Program-made: the position numbers and the translations under genes
Assembly: GCA_021325275.1 (NCBI GenBank)
Contig: JAJPHL010000036.1
Coordinates: forward strand, 1-64,000
Length of the DNA stretch: 64,000 bases
Direction of reading: 5' to 3'
Source: Terriglobia bacterium
Lineage (GTDB): Bacteria > Acidobacteriota > Terriglobia > JAJPHL01
In this document: positions 19,801 to 27,336 of the stretch, piece by piece
How positions within the stretch are numbered: position 1 is the stretch's first letter
How the letters are laid out: each line of letters starts with the position of its first letter
The notes under the pieces: generated by a model
What the model saw: only the letters and a program-made list of their open reading frames with translations
What the model was told of the DNA's origin: nothing
Databases searched by the model: none

Positions 19801-20437
19801 TGTCGCCGAAGTAGATCAATCCGCCGCCAACGGAGATCGCGGTGCGAACGCCGCCGAGCGCACTGAAAGTCCAGTAGACGCAGCCGGTGTGCGCGTCGAG
19901 AGAGTACACCGTTCCGTTCTGGCTGCCGACGAAAACGCGTCCACCGGCGACGGCCGGCTGGGCCCACGCGACGGTGGCGTCGGGAAATCCAAAGGCCCAC
20001 TTCATGCGAAGCTGTGGAATCGCGCCGGCAGAAAGCTCCGCCTGCGCGGCCGGCTGAAAGCGCGTGTTCTCGACGCCCGCGCCCCATCCGTTCCACGTTG
20101 GCGCTGAAGTTTCCGCGAATTTCGGCGCGACGCCGCTGCAACGTCCGGCAGCCGCGCCCGTGACATCGCCGCCGATAGTTTTTCCAGTGAGAAACTCCGC
20201 GATGGCGCGACGCTCCAAACCGCTGAGCCGCGATCCTTGCACGCGCATCGATCCGGTGACGAGCGCCGTGAGAATCGCGTCGGGCGTGCGCGTCTTCAGA
20301 ACGTCGGGCACGGGCGCGCGCGAGTTTTCGATGCCGGAGTGGCACGCCGCACAGCGTGTCTTGAACAGGGCGCCGCCGTCAGGGGCGGGTTGTTGCGCTA
20401 CACAGACAGTCACACTCAACAGTACGAGCCATCGCAT
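16862..20437 (-). CDS. Cytochrome c / PQQ beta-propeller / tandem alpha-beta hydrolase fusion
   Basis: This 1191-residue exported protein has four modules. A signal peptide precedes a monoheme cytochrome domain (CAACH, residue 29 on). A PQQ-type propeller (about 110-600) has W-motifs such as GCVYWTFSA, GKKVWMTHV and GAIVWKTYT and a vicinal CC in DYGCCTFRG. Hydrolase 1 (about 640-930) has LGHGFNG and the nucleophile elbow GIWGSSYSGG. Hydrolase 2 (about 945-1185) aligns to it, but the elbow reads GLLGEGVAAA, without the serine, so it is probably inactive. The fusion couples oxidation to ester or lactone hydrolysis by inference. A TATGGT box precedes the ATG by 11 nt. Confidence 0.8.
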   Translation of the reverse strand: MRWLVLLSVTVCVAQQPAPDGGALFKTRCAACHSGIENSRAPVPDVLKTRTPDAILTALVTGSMRVQGSRLSGLERRAIAEFLTGKTIGGDVTGAAAGRCSGVAPKFAETSAPTWNGWGAGVENTRFQPAAQAELSAGAIPQLRMKWAFGFPDATVAWAQPAVAGGRVFVGSQNGTVYSLDAHTGCVYWTFSALGGVRTAISVGGGLIYFGDTSANAYALDAATGKKVWMTHVDDHPLARITGSPALFDGRLYVPMSSYEEAQGADPDYGCCTFRGNVTALDVKTGAIVWKTYTIADKAVPRGKSSTGVTLYGPSGAAIWSAPTIDAKRGVLYVGTGNTYSDPPQATSDAIVAMDLKTGAIRWSKQATPNDTFISACRTGSTNPNCPATNGPDFDFGHAPILTSVGGRDMIVAGQKSGVGFALDPDKQGEIIWQYRAGQGGALGGLEWGSAVDGEQAYFAVSDITRPQPGGMHAVRLANGERAWMTPAPTPKCGPPGRGCNAAQSAAITAIPGIVFSGSNDGALRAYSTKDGAIVWEFDTNRDFETVNKVAAKGGSMKGPGAVVAGGMLFANAGYGAFGGRPGNVLLAFEGPPIDTSIIETLRAEVQKQAADPAMKREGGTQPQDWPYLLPAGVTTKQITFYCDGAALYAKLFFPRGFSATGHWPAVVLGHGFNGISIGIEKYGARFAERGLVAMVIDYRSYGPSEGIARLLDPDPSNDTKTVWVETARVRLKRTSLNAFAQGEAYRAAVSYIQGEPGVDPNRIGIWGSSYSGGVVVNTAGLDARVKAVTSQVIGVAGRGATGPIHHTAAVLADEIKRARTGQGAEIDGGFSFRTKIDLETNETGREHRPWQMLTRIPESTAILWLPAEKDELGNMRGPSGPFEATKVFSGTSQVAEIPYITHFQAYSGAAFEVTSTLEANWFTKFLAADKPNAAVAAMENLPLPETPAPVAAVHFPAERTREIHFFSNGVQCYGKLFLPEGFTDSGKTPAVVLAPGWGFTHGSMEAVAAKIANAGVAAMAIDYRGWGQSGGFLYTAEHVYQDDRFRFLETTAKMRIVRKRLVPERQIEDIRNAISYLAGEPGIDADHLGLLGEGVAAAHVASIISVDGRVKAGAMLKPVLKTRSTVRQQRPPALVQADAIRVARSGAAPNVAYALWDYQPPEIPSGVANISTKDVNEAVEWLVKNLQSAK

Positions 20438-20472
20438 GGCGGAAAGCTACCATAGCCTGTATAGTGTCAGCC

Positions 20473-21300
20473 ATGGTTTCGTGGATGCTCCTGCTATGCG
20501 GCCTGCTCCTTCAGGGGAAGCCGGTCCCAATCGCGTCGATCTCCGCGCAAGGATCGCGACTGCCCGCGGAAGCCTTGATCCGGCTGACGGAGTTGCAACC
20601 CGGACAAACAATCGACGAGCAAGGGCTCCGTGCGGCGTGCGACAAGATCGCCGCAACCGGCCTGGTCTCGGACGTCCGGTACGAGATCAAGTCGAAGCAG
20701 GTGATTTTCACGATGAAAGATGTCGAGCCGCTGATCCCTGCGAAGCTCGATTTTCCGGAAGGCGAGCAGCCCGTCGCTTGGAAATGGTTAAAACTTCACG
20801 AACCTTTGATCGATGGCCAACTGCCGCGGACGAAGGCGGCGATCGGTTTCTATCAAAAGCAAATCGATGCGTACCTTGCGAGCATCAACAGCGGCGCGGT
20901 AGCGAACGCCGCGGTGACCGCCGACGAGGCCGGCAAGCCGTATGCGGTCCATTTTTTCGTGGTCCAACCAGCGAATCAGAAACGCCTGGGACACCGCGAC
21001 GACGGTGCGCCTGACTTCGAACTGGAGACCGCGGTCGAGCCGGGCAAAGTGATTTCGCAAGTGACACCGGCGTACCCGCCTCAGGCACAGCAGATCCGCT
21101 TGCAAGGCGTGGTGAAGCTTGACGCGACCATTAACGAGCGCGGCGAGGTCATCGAATGCAAAGTGATTTCGGGACACCCGCTCCTAATAAATGCCGCGAT
21201 CGATGCTCTCCGGCAGTGGCGCTACGCTCCTAAAGTCGTGAACGGCGTTCCGGTTGAGTCTCACACCACGGCCGACGTGAAGTTTCAGCTAAACCCTTAG
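20473..21300 (+). CDS. TonB-type energy transducer with N-terminal POTRA-like domain
   Basis: The 275-residue product has a signal or anchor segment (MVSWMLLLCGLLLQG). A POTRA-like domain follows (about 20-90: PAEALIRLTELQPGQTIDEQGLRAACDKIA), as found in outer-membrane assembly proteins. The C-terminal 80 residues form a TonB-C domain: QVTPAYPPQAQQIRLQGVVKLD, then ALRQWRYAPKVVNGVPV. The pairing suggests contact with an outer-membrane beta-barrel. There is no proline-rich spanning region. The ATG at 20473 is preferred over the GTG at 20464 because a TATAGT box (20460-20465) overlaps the latter. Confidence 0.7.
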   Translation: MVSWMLLLCGLLLQGKPVPIASISAQGSRLPAEALIRLTELQPGQTIDEQGLRAACDKIAATGLVSDVRYEIKSKQVIFTMKDVEPLIPAKLDFPEGEQPVAWKWLKLHEPLIDGQLPRTKAAIGFYQKQIDAYLASINSGAVANAAVTADEAGKPYAVHFFVVQPANQKRLGHRDDGAPDFELETAVEPGKVISQVTPAYPPQAQQIRLQGVVKLDATINERGEVIECKVISGHPLLINAAIDALRQWRYAPKVVNGVPVESHTTADVKFQLNP

Positions 21301-21325
21301 CGACGGCTTCCCTCATAATAGGGAC

Positions 21326-24079
21326 ATGCATGATCATCGTGTCCTCGAACCTGCTGGGTTTGAGCGTCGCCCCCCGAACTACATACTGATCTTCGTGGCT
21401 GTCGCGGTTCTCGTGCTGATCGTCGCGCCGGCGATTGCGTCCTACGTCATCGAATATCACTGGTGGCAGGAGATGCACCAAGTCTCCACTTGGCTCGACA
21501 TGCTGTTCTACACCATGTCGCCGTCAGTGGGCGCGATCTTCGTGACGTTTCTCTTGTTGTTCATCGCGCATGGACGCGGCATGAAGTACGCGGGCGTGCG
21601 GTTGCGCGATCACTCCACATACTCCAAGCTTTCGGGACTCGGTTTGCTGGTGATTTCGGTGATCCTCGCCGCGGGCGCAGTCGACGCGTGGACCGTGGTG
21701 CGATTTTTCGGCGCGCGCAATCTACCGCAGGAAGCAACGGCATGGCGCGATTCTCTCTTCGGCCGTCCTGTAGGGTTCTACCTTTTCGATTTGCCTTTCT
21801 ACGGCATGTTGCGCGACTGGATCCTCGCGCTCGCCGTGGTCGCGGGCATTGTCTATTGGCTCGCGGCGCGCGGCTGGCAGATTCGCGACCGCATCGACGA
21901 CGCGCGCGAACAACTTAGCGAAACGCGCCACATCGATTTCCGCATCTTCCGCCTCGGCGGCAACCTGGAGTCCGTGTTTTTCCGCGGCATCGCGGTAGTG
22001 TTTCTGGGGATGCTGGCGGTGAGTTTTTTTCTGGGGCGCTACGAAATGGTTTGGAACGATCACAGCTTCATGACGGGCATCGATTACGTGGACCAACACG
22101 TGACACTGCCGTTGCAATGGCTGATGATCGCGGCCAGTCTTCTGGCGGCGGCGCTGGTGGCGATGGGCCGGTGGAATCTCGCGGCGTGGATGGCGTTGGC
22201 TCTGGCGTTCAAAGTGTTTGTGCCTTCCGCGGTGCGCGCCGTCTACGTGCGGCCGAATGAAATTTCCCTCGAACGGCCGTACATCCAACAGCACATCGAA
22301 GCGACACGCGCGGCATTCGGGCTCGACCGTCGAGTGATGGAAAAGGAAGTCGCCGCGAAACTCGACGGCCGCTTCGATCCCGCCAAAAACCAAGGGTTGT
22401 TGCAAAACGTGCGGCTGTGGGATTGGCGGGCGTTCCATGACACGGTCACGCAGATTCAGGCGCTGCGTCCTTACTATGCGTTTCACGACACCGACGTCGA
22501 TCGTTACATCATCGACGGCCACATGCGTCAAGTGCTGTTGACGCCGCGCGAACTCGACATCCACCAGCTTCCCGCCGCACAAAGCCGCTGGATCAATCCG
22601 CATTTCATCTATACGCACGGCTATGGCGTGGTGATGGCGGAAGCGAATCGCATCACCGCCGACGGATTGCCCGTGTTGTTCATTCAAGACGCGCCGGCCG
22701 TGGTGAAAACGGACTCGCTGAAGCTGACGCGTCCGGAAATCTACTACGGCGAGGTTACACACGAACCGATTTTCGTACACACGGCACAGCCGGAGTTCAA
22801 CTATCCCTCGGGCGCCGACAATGTTTTCGCGCGCTACGAAGGCACCGGCGGATTTCCCGTTTCGTCACTGGGAATGCGCGTGGCAGCGGCCGTATCCGAA
22901 GGCGATCCCAACATTCTGCTGACCTCCTACCTAACGCCAGAGAGCCGCATGATGATCCGGCGCAACGTGCTCGCTCGACTGCGCGCGCTCGCGTCGTTCA
23001 TTACCTGGGACAGCGATCCATATCTCGTGGTCACGAAGGAAGGCCGCCTCATGTGGGCCGTAGACGGATACACGACGTCGAACGCGCATCCGTATTCGCA
23101 CTCGGTCGATCTCGGAGACCAGGGTTTCGTGAACTATATGCGCAACGCCGTGAAGGCCACGGTGGACGCCTACGACGGCGAAGTGCATCTCTACATTTTC
23201 GATCCCACCGATCCGATCATTCGTGCCTATCAAAATCTTTTCCCGAAGTTGTTGCAGCCGTTTTCCGAAATGCCCGCCGACTTGAAGGCGCACATGCGTT
23301 ATCCCGAAACGTTTTTCTCGGTGCAGGCCGAGGTTTATCGCACGTTTCACATGCGCGATCCGCAGGCGTTCTACAACAAGGAAGACTTGTGGGACATTTC
23401 GCGGACCGTGCAGGGCGCGCAGCCGGAACCAGTCACGCCGACGTATCTGGTGGCGACACTGCCGGGAGAAGACCGCGAGGAATTTCTTCTGGTGACCACA
23501 TTCACGCCGCGCAACAAGGACAACATGATCGGCTTGATGGCGGCGCGCTGCGACGGCGCGCACCTCGGTGAAATGGTGGTGTTGCAGCTTTCGAAACAGG
23601 AATTGATCTTCGGCCCCATGCAAATCGGCGCGCGGATCAATCAGGATCAAACGATTTCGAAAGATTTGACGCTGTGGAACCAGCAGGGATCGCAAGTATT
23701 GCGCGGCCAAACGCTGGTGCTGCCGATCGGCAACACGTTTTTGTACGTCGAGCCGCTGTACATTCAGGCGTCGCAAGCGCGGATGCCGCAAATGAAGAAA
23801 GTAATCGTGGCGATCGGCAATACATTGATCTATCGCGATACGTATGAGCAGGCGCTGGGCGATCTCGATGCGCTCATGCAAGGTGGTCTGCCGGCAGCGG
23901 CCGCCCAGCAAACGACGGCGGCTACGGCGCAAGCGCCCGCGCTGCTGACGACACCGGATGATCGCTTGAAGGAATCGATCCGCAATCACCTGGCGCGAGC
24001 GCGCGAACTGATGTCGCAAGGAAAGTGGGCCGAGGCCGGGAAGGAACTCGATGCGATCCAGACGGAGGTGCGCAAGTGA
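21326..24079 (+). CDS. UPF0182 family integral membrane protein
   Basis: The 917-residue protein has about seven N-terminal membrane segments (to about residue 300), starting with YILIFVAVAVLVLIVAPAI, and a large extracytoplasmic domain with conserved blocks such as RPYIQQHIEATRAAFGLD, RYIIDGHMRQVLLTPRELD and YPETFFSVQAEVYRTFHM. This matches the UPF0182 (COG1615) family, which has no established function. The last 90 residues are Ala/Gln-rich. A CATAAT box ends 6 nt before the ATG with no Shine-Dalgarno sequence. Confidence 0.9.
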   Translation: MHDHRVLEPAGFERRPPNYILIFVAVAVLVLIVAPAIASYVIEYHWWQEMHQVSTWLDMLFYTMSPSVGAIFVTFLLLFIAHGRGMKYAGVRLRDHSTYSKLSGLGLLVISVILAAGAVDAWTVVRFFGARNLPQEATAWRDSLFGRPVGFYLFDLPFYGMLRDWILALAVVAGIVYWLAARGWQIRDRIDDAREQLSETRHIDFRIFRLGGNLESVFFRGIAVVFLGMLAVSFFLGRYEMVWNDHSFMTGIDYVDQHVTLPLQWLMIAASLLAAALVAMGRWNLAAWMALALAFKVFVPSAVRAVYVRPNEISLERPYIQQHIEATRAAFGLDRRVMEKEVAAKLDGRFDPAKNQGLLQNVRLWDWRAFHDTVTQIQALRPYYAFHDTDVDRYIIDGHMRQVLLTPRELDIHQLPAAQSRWINPHFIYTHGYGVVMAEANRITADGLPVLFIQDAPAVVKTDSLKLTRPEIYYGEVTHEPIFVHTAQPEFNYPSGADNVFARYEGTGGFPVSSLGMRVAAAVSEGDPNILLTSYLTPESRMMIRRNVLARLRALASFITWDSDPYLVVTKEGRLMWAVDGYTTSNAHPYSHSVDLGDQGFVNYMRNAVKATVDAYDGEVHLYIFDPTDPIIRAYQNLFPKLLQPFSEMPADLKAHMRYPETFFSVQAEVYRTFHMRDPQAFYNKEDLWDISRTVQGAQPEPVTPTYLVATLPGEDREEFLLVTTFTPRNKDNMIGLMAARCDGAHLGEMVVLQLSKQELIFGPMQIGARINQDQTISKDLTLWNQQGSQVLRGQTLVLPIGNTFLYVEPLYIQASQARMPQMKKVIVAIGNTLIYRDTYEQALGDLDALMQGGLPAAAAQQTTAATAQAPALLTTPDDRLKESIRNHLARARELMSQGKWAEAGKELDAIQTEVRK

Positions 24080-24101
24080 TAGGACTTGAATTTAACAGGA
24101 T

Positions 24102-24122
24102 ATACAGGATGGACAGGATAGC
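24102..24122 (+). repeat. Short tandem AACAGGAT-type repeat
   Basis: CAGGATATACAGGATGGACAGGATAG (about 24100-24125) holds three CAGGAT words spaced 9 nt apart. It abuts the 3' end of the broken vapC remnant. Similar strings occur between genes in many bacteria; no function is known. Confidence 0.4.
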
Positions 24123-24205
24123 TAGAAATCAATCTGGCGGATCACAGCTGGCACTGCTCGAATAAAGCTGACCAACGCTGAAGTCTCCACGAGCACCAGT
24201 TCCAC
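24122..24205 (-). pseudogene. vapC: Truncated VapC-like toxin remnant
   Basis: A GTG at 24205 overlaps the vapB stop by one base (TAGTG), the usual vapBC arrangement. The frame reads MELVLVETSALVSFIRAVP..., matching a PIN-domain N-terminus, where the first catalytic residue in LVDTS is normally Asp but is Glu here. The frame stops after 27 residues and runs into a CAGGAT repeat. A functional PIN toxin needs about 130 residues, so this is a remnant. Confidence 0.65.
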
Positions 24206-24414
24206 TATCGGGGCCACCGTTTACGACGTCCACGAGAGGCGGCGATATCGATATCAATTTCCACCTTACCTGGGAGCCGCCGAAGAGCTTCAAAGGCATT
24301 ACGCTGGATCAATTCCTCGAGCGCCCTGATAACGGTTTCTTGCTTTGTCCGGAGTCCGGCGCCTTTGCGCGCTTTTTCCAAGAGATCTTCAGGGATGTCG
24401 ATCGTCGTTCTCAT
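24205..24414 (-). CDS. vapB: VapB-type antitoxin without intact partner
   Basis: The 69-residue protein begins MRTTIDIPEDLLEKARKGAG, the ribbon-helix-helix DNA-binding start typical of VapB antitoxins, followed by TKQETVIRALEELIQR. The C-terminal tail would normally wrap around VapC. Such antitoxins neutralise a PIN-domain RNase and repress their own operon. Only a 27-codon vapC remnant follows, so this is an orphan or in decay. Confidence 0.8.
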   Translation of the reverse strand: MRTTIDIPEDLLEKARKGAGLRTKQETVIRALEELIQRNAFEALRRLPGKVEIDIDIAASRGRRKRWPR

Positions 24415-24455
24415 GCTTCAAGCATACAGTATGGCTGATTTGTAGGAGTCTCCGT

Positions 24456-25454
24456 CTAGCCGAACAATCGCAACTGCTCGCCCACCGGCGACTCCGCGAA
24501 CGCTTCCGCGCGATACGCGTCAATTCGTCCGGCTAATCCGTGTTTCTTGCGCAAGCGTTCGACGAGCGCGTGCAGACGCTTTGTGTACTCGGGTCCCGCG
24601 CTGCCGCCGTGATCGTAACGGCGGTGGTAGCGCGCGGCGAGCGTAGGAAATTGCTTTTCGAGAAACGGATAGAACACTTTTTCCGAGCACGGACGCAGGA
24701 ACAACACATTGGCCGCCACGAATCTCGCACCGGCATCAGCCACCGCGCCAAAGAGATCGTCGAGATCGGCCGGGGAGTCGGTGATCGCGGGAATCACCGG
24801 CATCACGAAGACGCCCGCCTCGATTCCCTCGGATCGCAGACGCGCCAGCGCGTCCAAACGCAATTGCGGACGCGGTGCGCGCGGCTCAAGCGCCCGCGCC
24901 AAGCCCTCGTGCAGCGTCACAATCGTCATGTTCACCGCGATCGTGTTGTGTTCGGCGATCGCGCGCAGCAGCGGGATGTCGCGCGTGACTAAATCCGATT
25001 TCGTGGTGATCGACAAATCGAGTCCGCGCGCCTCGGTGAGCACTTCGAGCATTTCGCGCGTCACGCCGTAACGGCGCTCGGCTGGCTGATAGGGATCGGT
25101 GGCCGTACCGATGGCGATCGACTCGCCGGGCTTGGTTTTCCCGCGGGCCAGTTCTCGCCGCAAGATCGACGCCGCGCCTTGCTTCACGAATATCTTTTGT
25201 TCGAACGCGTGGGCGTCAAATTCCATATACTCGTGGGTGTACCGGGCGTAGCAATACTGGCATCCGAACTCACAGCCCCGGTAAGGGTTGATCGTCCAGG
25301 AAAACGGCATGCGCGGACTGTCGCAACGATTCAGAACGCTGCGCGACTCAAGGTCGCGATACTCGACGCGCGACTTGGCCTCAAGCGTGGGGGCCAGCGC
25401 CGCCATGCCCGCGATCCCCGGCGGAATCGGGCCGATTTGGATGAGGCGGTCCAT
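24456..25454 (-). CDS. Radical SAM protein (PA0069/SPL-like family)
   Basis: The 332-residue protein has the radical SAM cluster motif CEFGCQYCYAR near residue 61, preceded by TINPYRG, with further family blocks GTATDPYQPAERRYGVTRE and SITTKSDLVTRDI. This pattern fits the PA0069/Rv2578c family, related to spore photoproduct lyase and often linked to DNA repair, though its biochemistry is not established. The C-terminus contains HRRYDHGGSAGPEYTKRLHALVERLRKKHGL. It is a single gene divergent from the BrkB-type gene. Confidence 0.87.
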   Translation of the reverse strand: MDRLIQIGPIPPGIAGMAALAPTLEAKSRVEYRDLESRSVLNRCDSPRMPFSWTINPYRGCEFGCQYCYARYTHEYMEFDAHAFEQKIFVKQGAASILRRELARGKTKPGESIAIGTATDPYQPAERRYGVTREMLEVLTEARGLDLSITTKSDLVTRDIPLLRAIAEHNTIAVNMTIVTLHEGLARALEPRAPRPQLRLDALARLRSEGIEAGVFVMPVIPAITDSPADLDDLFGAVADAGARFVAANVLFLRPCSEKVFYPFLEKQFPTLAARYHRRYDHGGSAGPEYTKRLHALVERLRKKHGLAGRIDAYRAEAFAESPVGEQLRLFG

Positions 25455-25531
25455 CGCTCTACCCTGGTGCTCTATCCATGAATAAGTTTCGCATTTCTTT
25501 CGCTTATTGTCAAGTGGGGACCGCGTAATCC

Positions 25532-26368
25532 ATGCGCTGGTTCATCTCCCCGCTCGCCGAAGCCATCGAAAACGCCGTCAACGACGGCGCGCTGACCACC
25601 GCCAAAGGCGCGGCATACTCGATGGTGTTGGCGTTTTTCCCCACGTTGATGCTGCTCGCGACCGCGCTCGCCGGCACGCAGACCACGTCCGATCTCGCCG
25701 CGGAGATCACCCACGCGCTGAGCCGCGTGCTTCCGCCCACCACCAAGGACATCGCGCTGGCATATTTCTCGAAGCAGCCGGAACATCCGTTGAAACTGAT
25801 TCTCTCGGCAGCCGGGCTGGCGATTTTCGCGGCGACCGGCGTGACGGGATCGTTCATTCAAGGCTTCCGCGCGGCGTATCGGCTGAAATTCAACTGGACG
25901 CTGTGGCACGAAGAAGGCCTGGCGCTGGCGCTGGTGTTCATGGCAGGCACGCCGATGCTCGCGGCGACCACGCTAGTGGTTTTCGGCCAGCAAGTTCAGG
26001 ATTGGATCATGCAGCACACCGAGTACACCATCGCCGTGCTGCTGCTGGGCGCGGCGGTCCGCTGGATGGTCGCGCTGGCCACCGGAACGCTGGTGGTCGC
26101 GATCATGTATTACCTGGGACCGAACTGCGAGGACGGATTTCTGCGCGTGCTTCCCGGCGCGTTTCTCGCGACGGTCGCGTGGCTGCTGGCTAGCGCGGGA
26201 TTCGGTTGGTATGTGAAGAACATCGCCATGTACTCGGGCATCTACGGCAGCCTGAGCACGATGGTCGCGCTGATGATCTGGATGTATCTCGCGTCGGTGA
26301 TCGTTCTCGTCGGCAGCGAGTTCAACGCGGTGAACGAACGCAAGCGCCGTGGCGGGGCGAGGTATTAG
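25532..26368 (+). CDS. YihY/BrkB family inner-membrane protein
   Basis: The 278-residue product has six predicted membrane helices and family blocks: TTAKGAAYSMVLAFFPTLMLL near the N-terminus, GSFIQGFRAAYR, YYLGPNC, and the C-terminal YSGIYGSLSTMVALMIWMYLASVIVLVGSEFNA. The family is widespread and was once thought to be RNase BN; its transport role is undetermined. A basic tail ends the protein. Confidence 0.9.
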   Translation: MRWFISPLAEAIENAVNDGALTTAKGAAYSMVLAFFPTLMLLATALAGTQTTSDLAAEITHALSRVLPPTTKDIALAYFSKQPEHPLKLILSAAGLAIFAATGVTGSFIQGFRAAYRLKFNWTLWHEEGLALALVFMAGTPMLAATTLVVFGQQVQDWIMQHTEYTIAVLLLGAAVRWMVALATGTLVVAIMYYLGPNCEDGFLRVLPGAFLATVAWLLASAGFGWYVKNIAMYSGIYGSLSTMVALMIWMYLASVIVLVGSEFNAVNERKRRGGARY

Positions 26369-26407
26369 GGTGGAATCCCCAAAAAAGGAATTCAGGGAAA
26401 GTTGCCG

Positions 26408-27244
26408 ATGAAGAAAACGAGCGCGTTGGTTCTGTTGGCGTTTCCGCTGTGGGCCGCAGCGGCTGACAAAGTGACGGTCGAGGAGATTGTCGCCGGACAC
26501 CTCGCGTCCATTGGAACGCCGGAGGCGCGCGCGGCCGTAAAGACGCGTCTCGCGTCCGGAAAAGCGCAGATGAAATTTGTGGAAGGTGGGCAGGGTCTGC
26601 TCGACGGAAAAGCATTCCTACTCGGCGAAGGCGCGAAATTCCGCGTGGCGATGCCTTTCAACACGAATCCGCACTATTGGGGCGAGCAAATCCTGTTCGA
26701 CGGCTCGAAAGCCACGCTGGGATTCTCACAACCCGGCGAGCGCTCACCGCTCGGCATGCTTCTGAATCGCTTCGACGCGGTGCTGAAGGAAGGATTGGTC
26801 GGCGGCGCTTTGTGTCCGTCGTGGGCGCTCCTAACGCTCGAGGCGCGCCAACCGAAACTCACCTATAAAGGACTGAAAGACGGCCTGTACCAAGTCTCCT
26901 ATCAAATGAAGAAGGGGCAGGAGGAGGAAGTGATCACGCTGTACTTCGAACCGCAGACATTTCGCCACGTGAAGACGTCGTACGCGGCGACAGTCTCAAG
27001 CCCGATGGTCGCGAAGAAGAACGACTCGTCGCGGCAAGTAGAAGCGCACATCGAAGTAGACGAAACGTTCAGCGATTTCGCAGCGGTCGACGGCTTGACG
27101 CTTCCGCACCGTTGGATGATTCGCACAAATCTCGCCGCCTCGCGCACGCAGATTCGCGAATGGTCGTTAGCTTTCGAGCAAATCCTGCACAACCAAGCGA
27201 TCGATCCGAAGACCTGGACGCTCGATCCGGACTCGGGAAAATAA
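26408..27244 (+). CDS. Exported protein of unknown function (LolA-like fold possible)
   Basis: The 278-residue product starts at the ATG at 26408, after an AGGGAAAG ribosome site; a TTG six bases upstream is less likely. It has a signal peptide (MKKTSALVLLAFPLWAAA). The mature part has many beta-strand-like stretches (GQGLLDGKAFLLGEGAKFRVAM, EVITLYFEPQTFRHVKTSY) and ends in a conserved-looking WTLDPDSGK. The pattern resembles secreted beta-sheet proteins of the LolA/LppX type, but I cannot name the family. Confidence 0.6.
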   Translation: MKKTSALVLLAFPLWAAAADKVTVEEIVAGHLASIGTPEARAAVKTRLASGKAQMKFVEGGQGLLDGKAFLLGEGAKFRVAMPFNTNPHYWGEQILFDGSKATLGFSQPGERSPLGMLLNRFDAVLKEGLVGGALCPSWALLTLEARQPKLTYKGLKDGLYQVSYQMKKGQEEEVITLYFEPQTFRHVKTSYAATVSSPMVAKKNDSSRQVEAHIEVDETFSDFAAVDGLTLPHRWMIRTNLAASRTQIREWSLAFEQILHNQAIDPKTWTLDPDSGK

Positions 27245-27325
27245 TTAACCGCAAAGACACAAAGAAAGCCAACCCAGAGTAAAAGGTTGGCTTTTCTTTG
27301 TGTCCTTTGTGACTTTGTGGTTAAT
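27244..27325. terminator. Imperfect inverted repeat between convergent genes, probable bidirectional terminator
   Basis: Arms ATTAACCGCAAAGACACAAAG (27244 on) and its partner ending in GGTTAAT (27325) flank a strong hairpin, AAGCCAACC...GGTTGGCTT, followed by TTCTTT on the plus strand. It lies between convergent stop codons. The arms are built from short AAAG/ACAC words, as in similar palindromes elsewhere in the window. Confidence 0.6.
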
Positions 27326-27336
27326 TCAGCCGTTCG

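Noticed and set aside
18176-20107. 643-codon plus-strand open frame opposite the quinoprotein fusion gene
   Set aside because: It is an Arg-rich antisense shadow produced by GC-rich codon usage; the minus-strand frame has clear domains.
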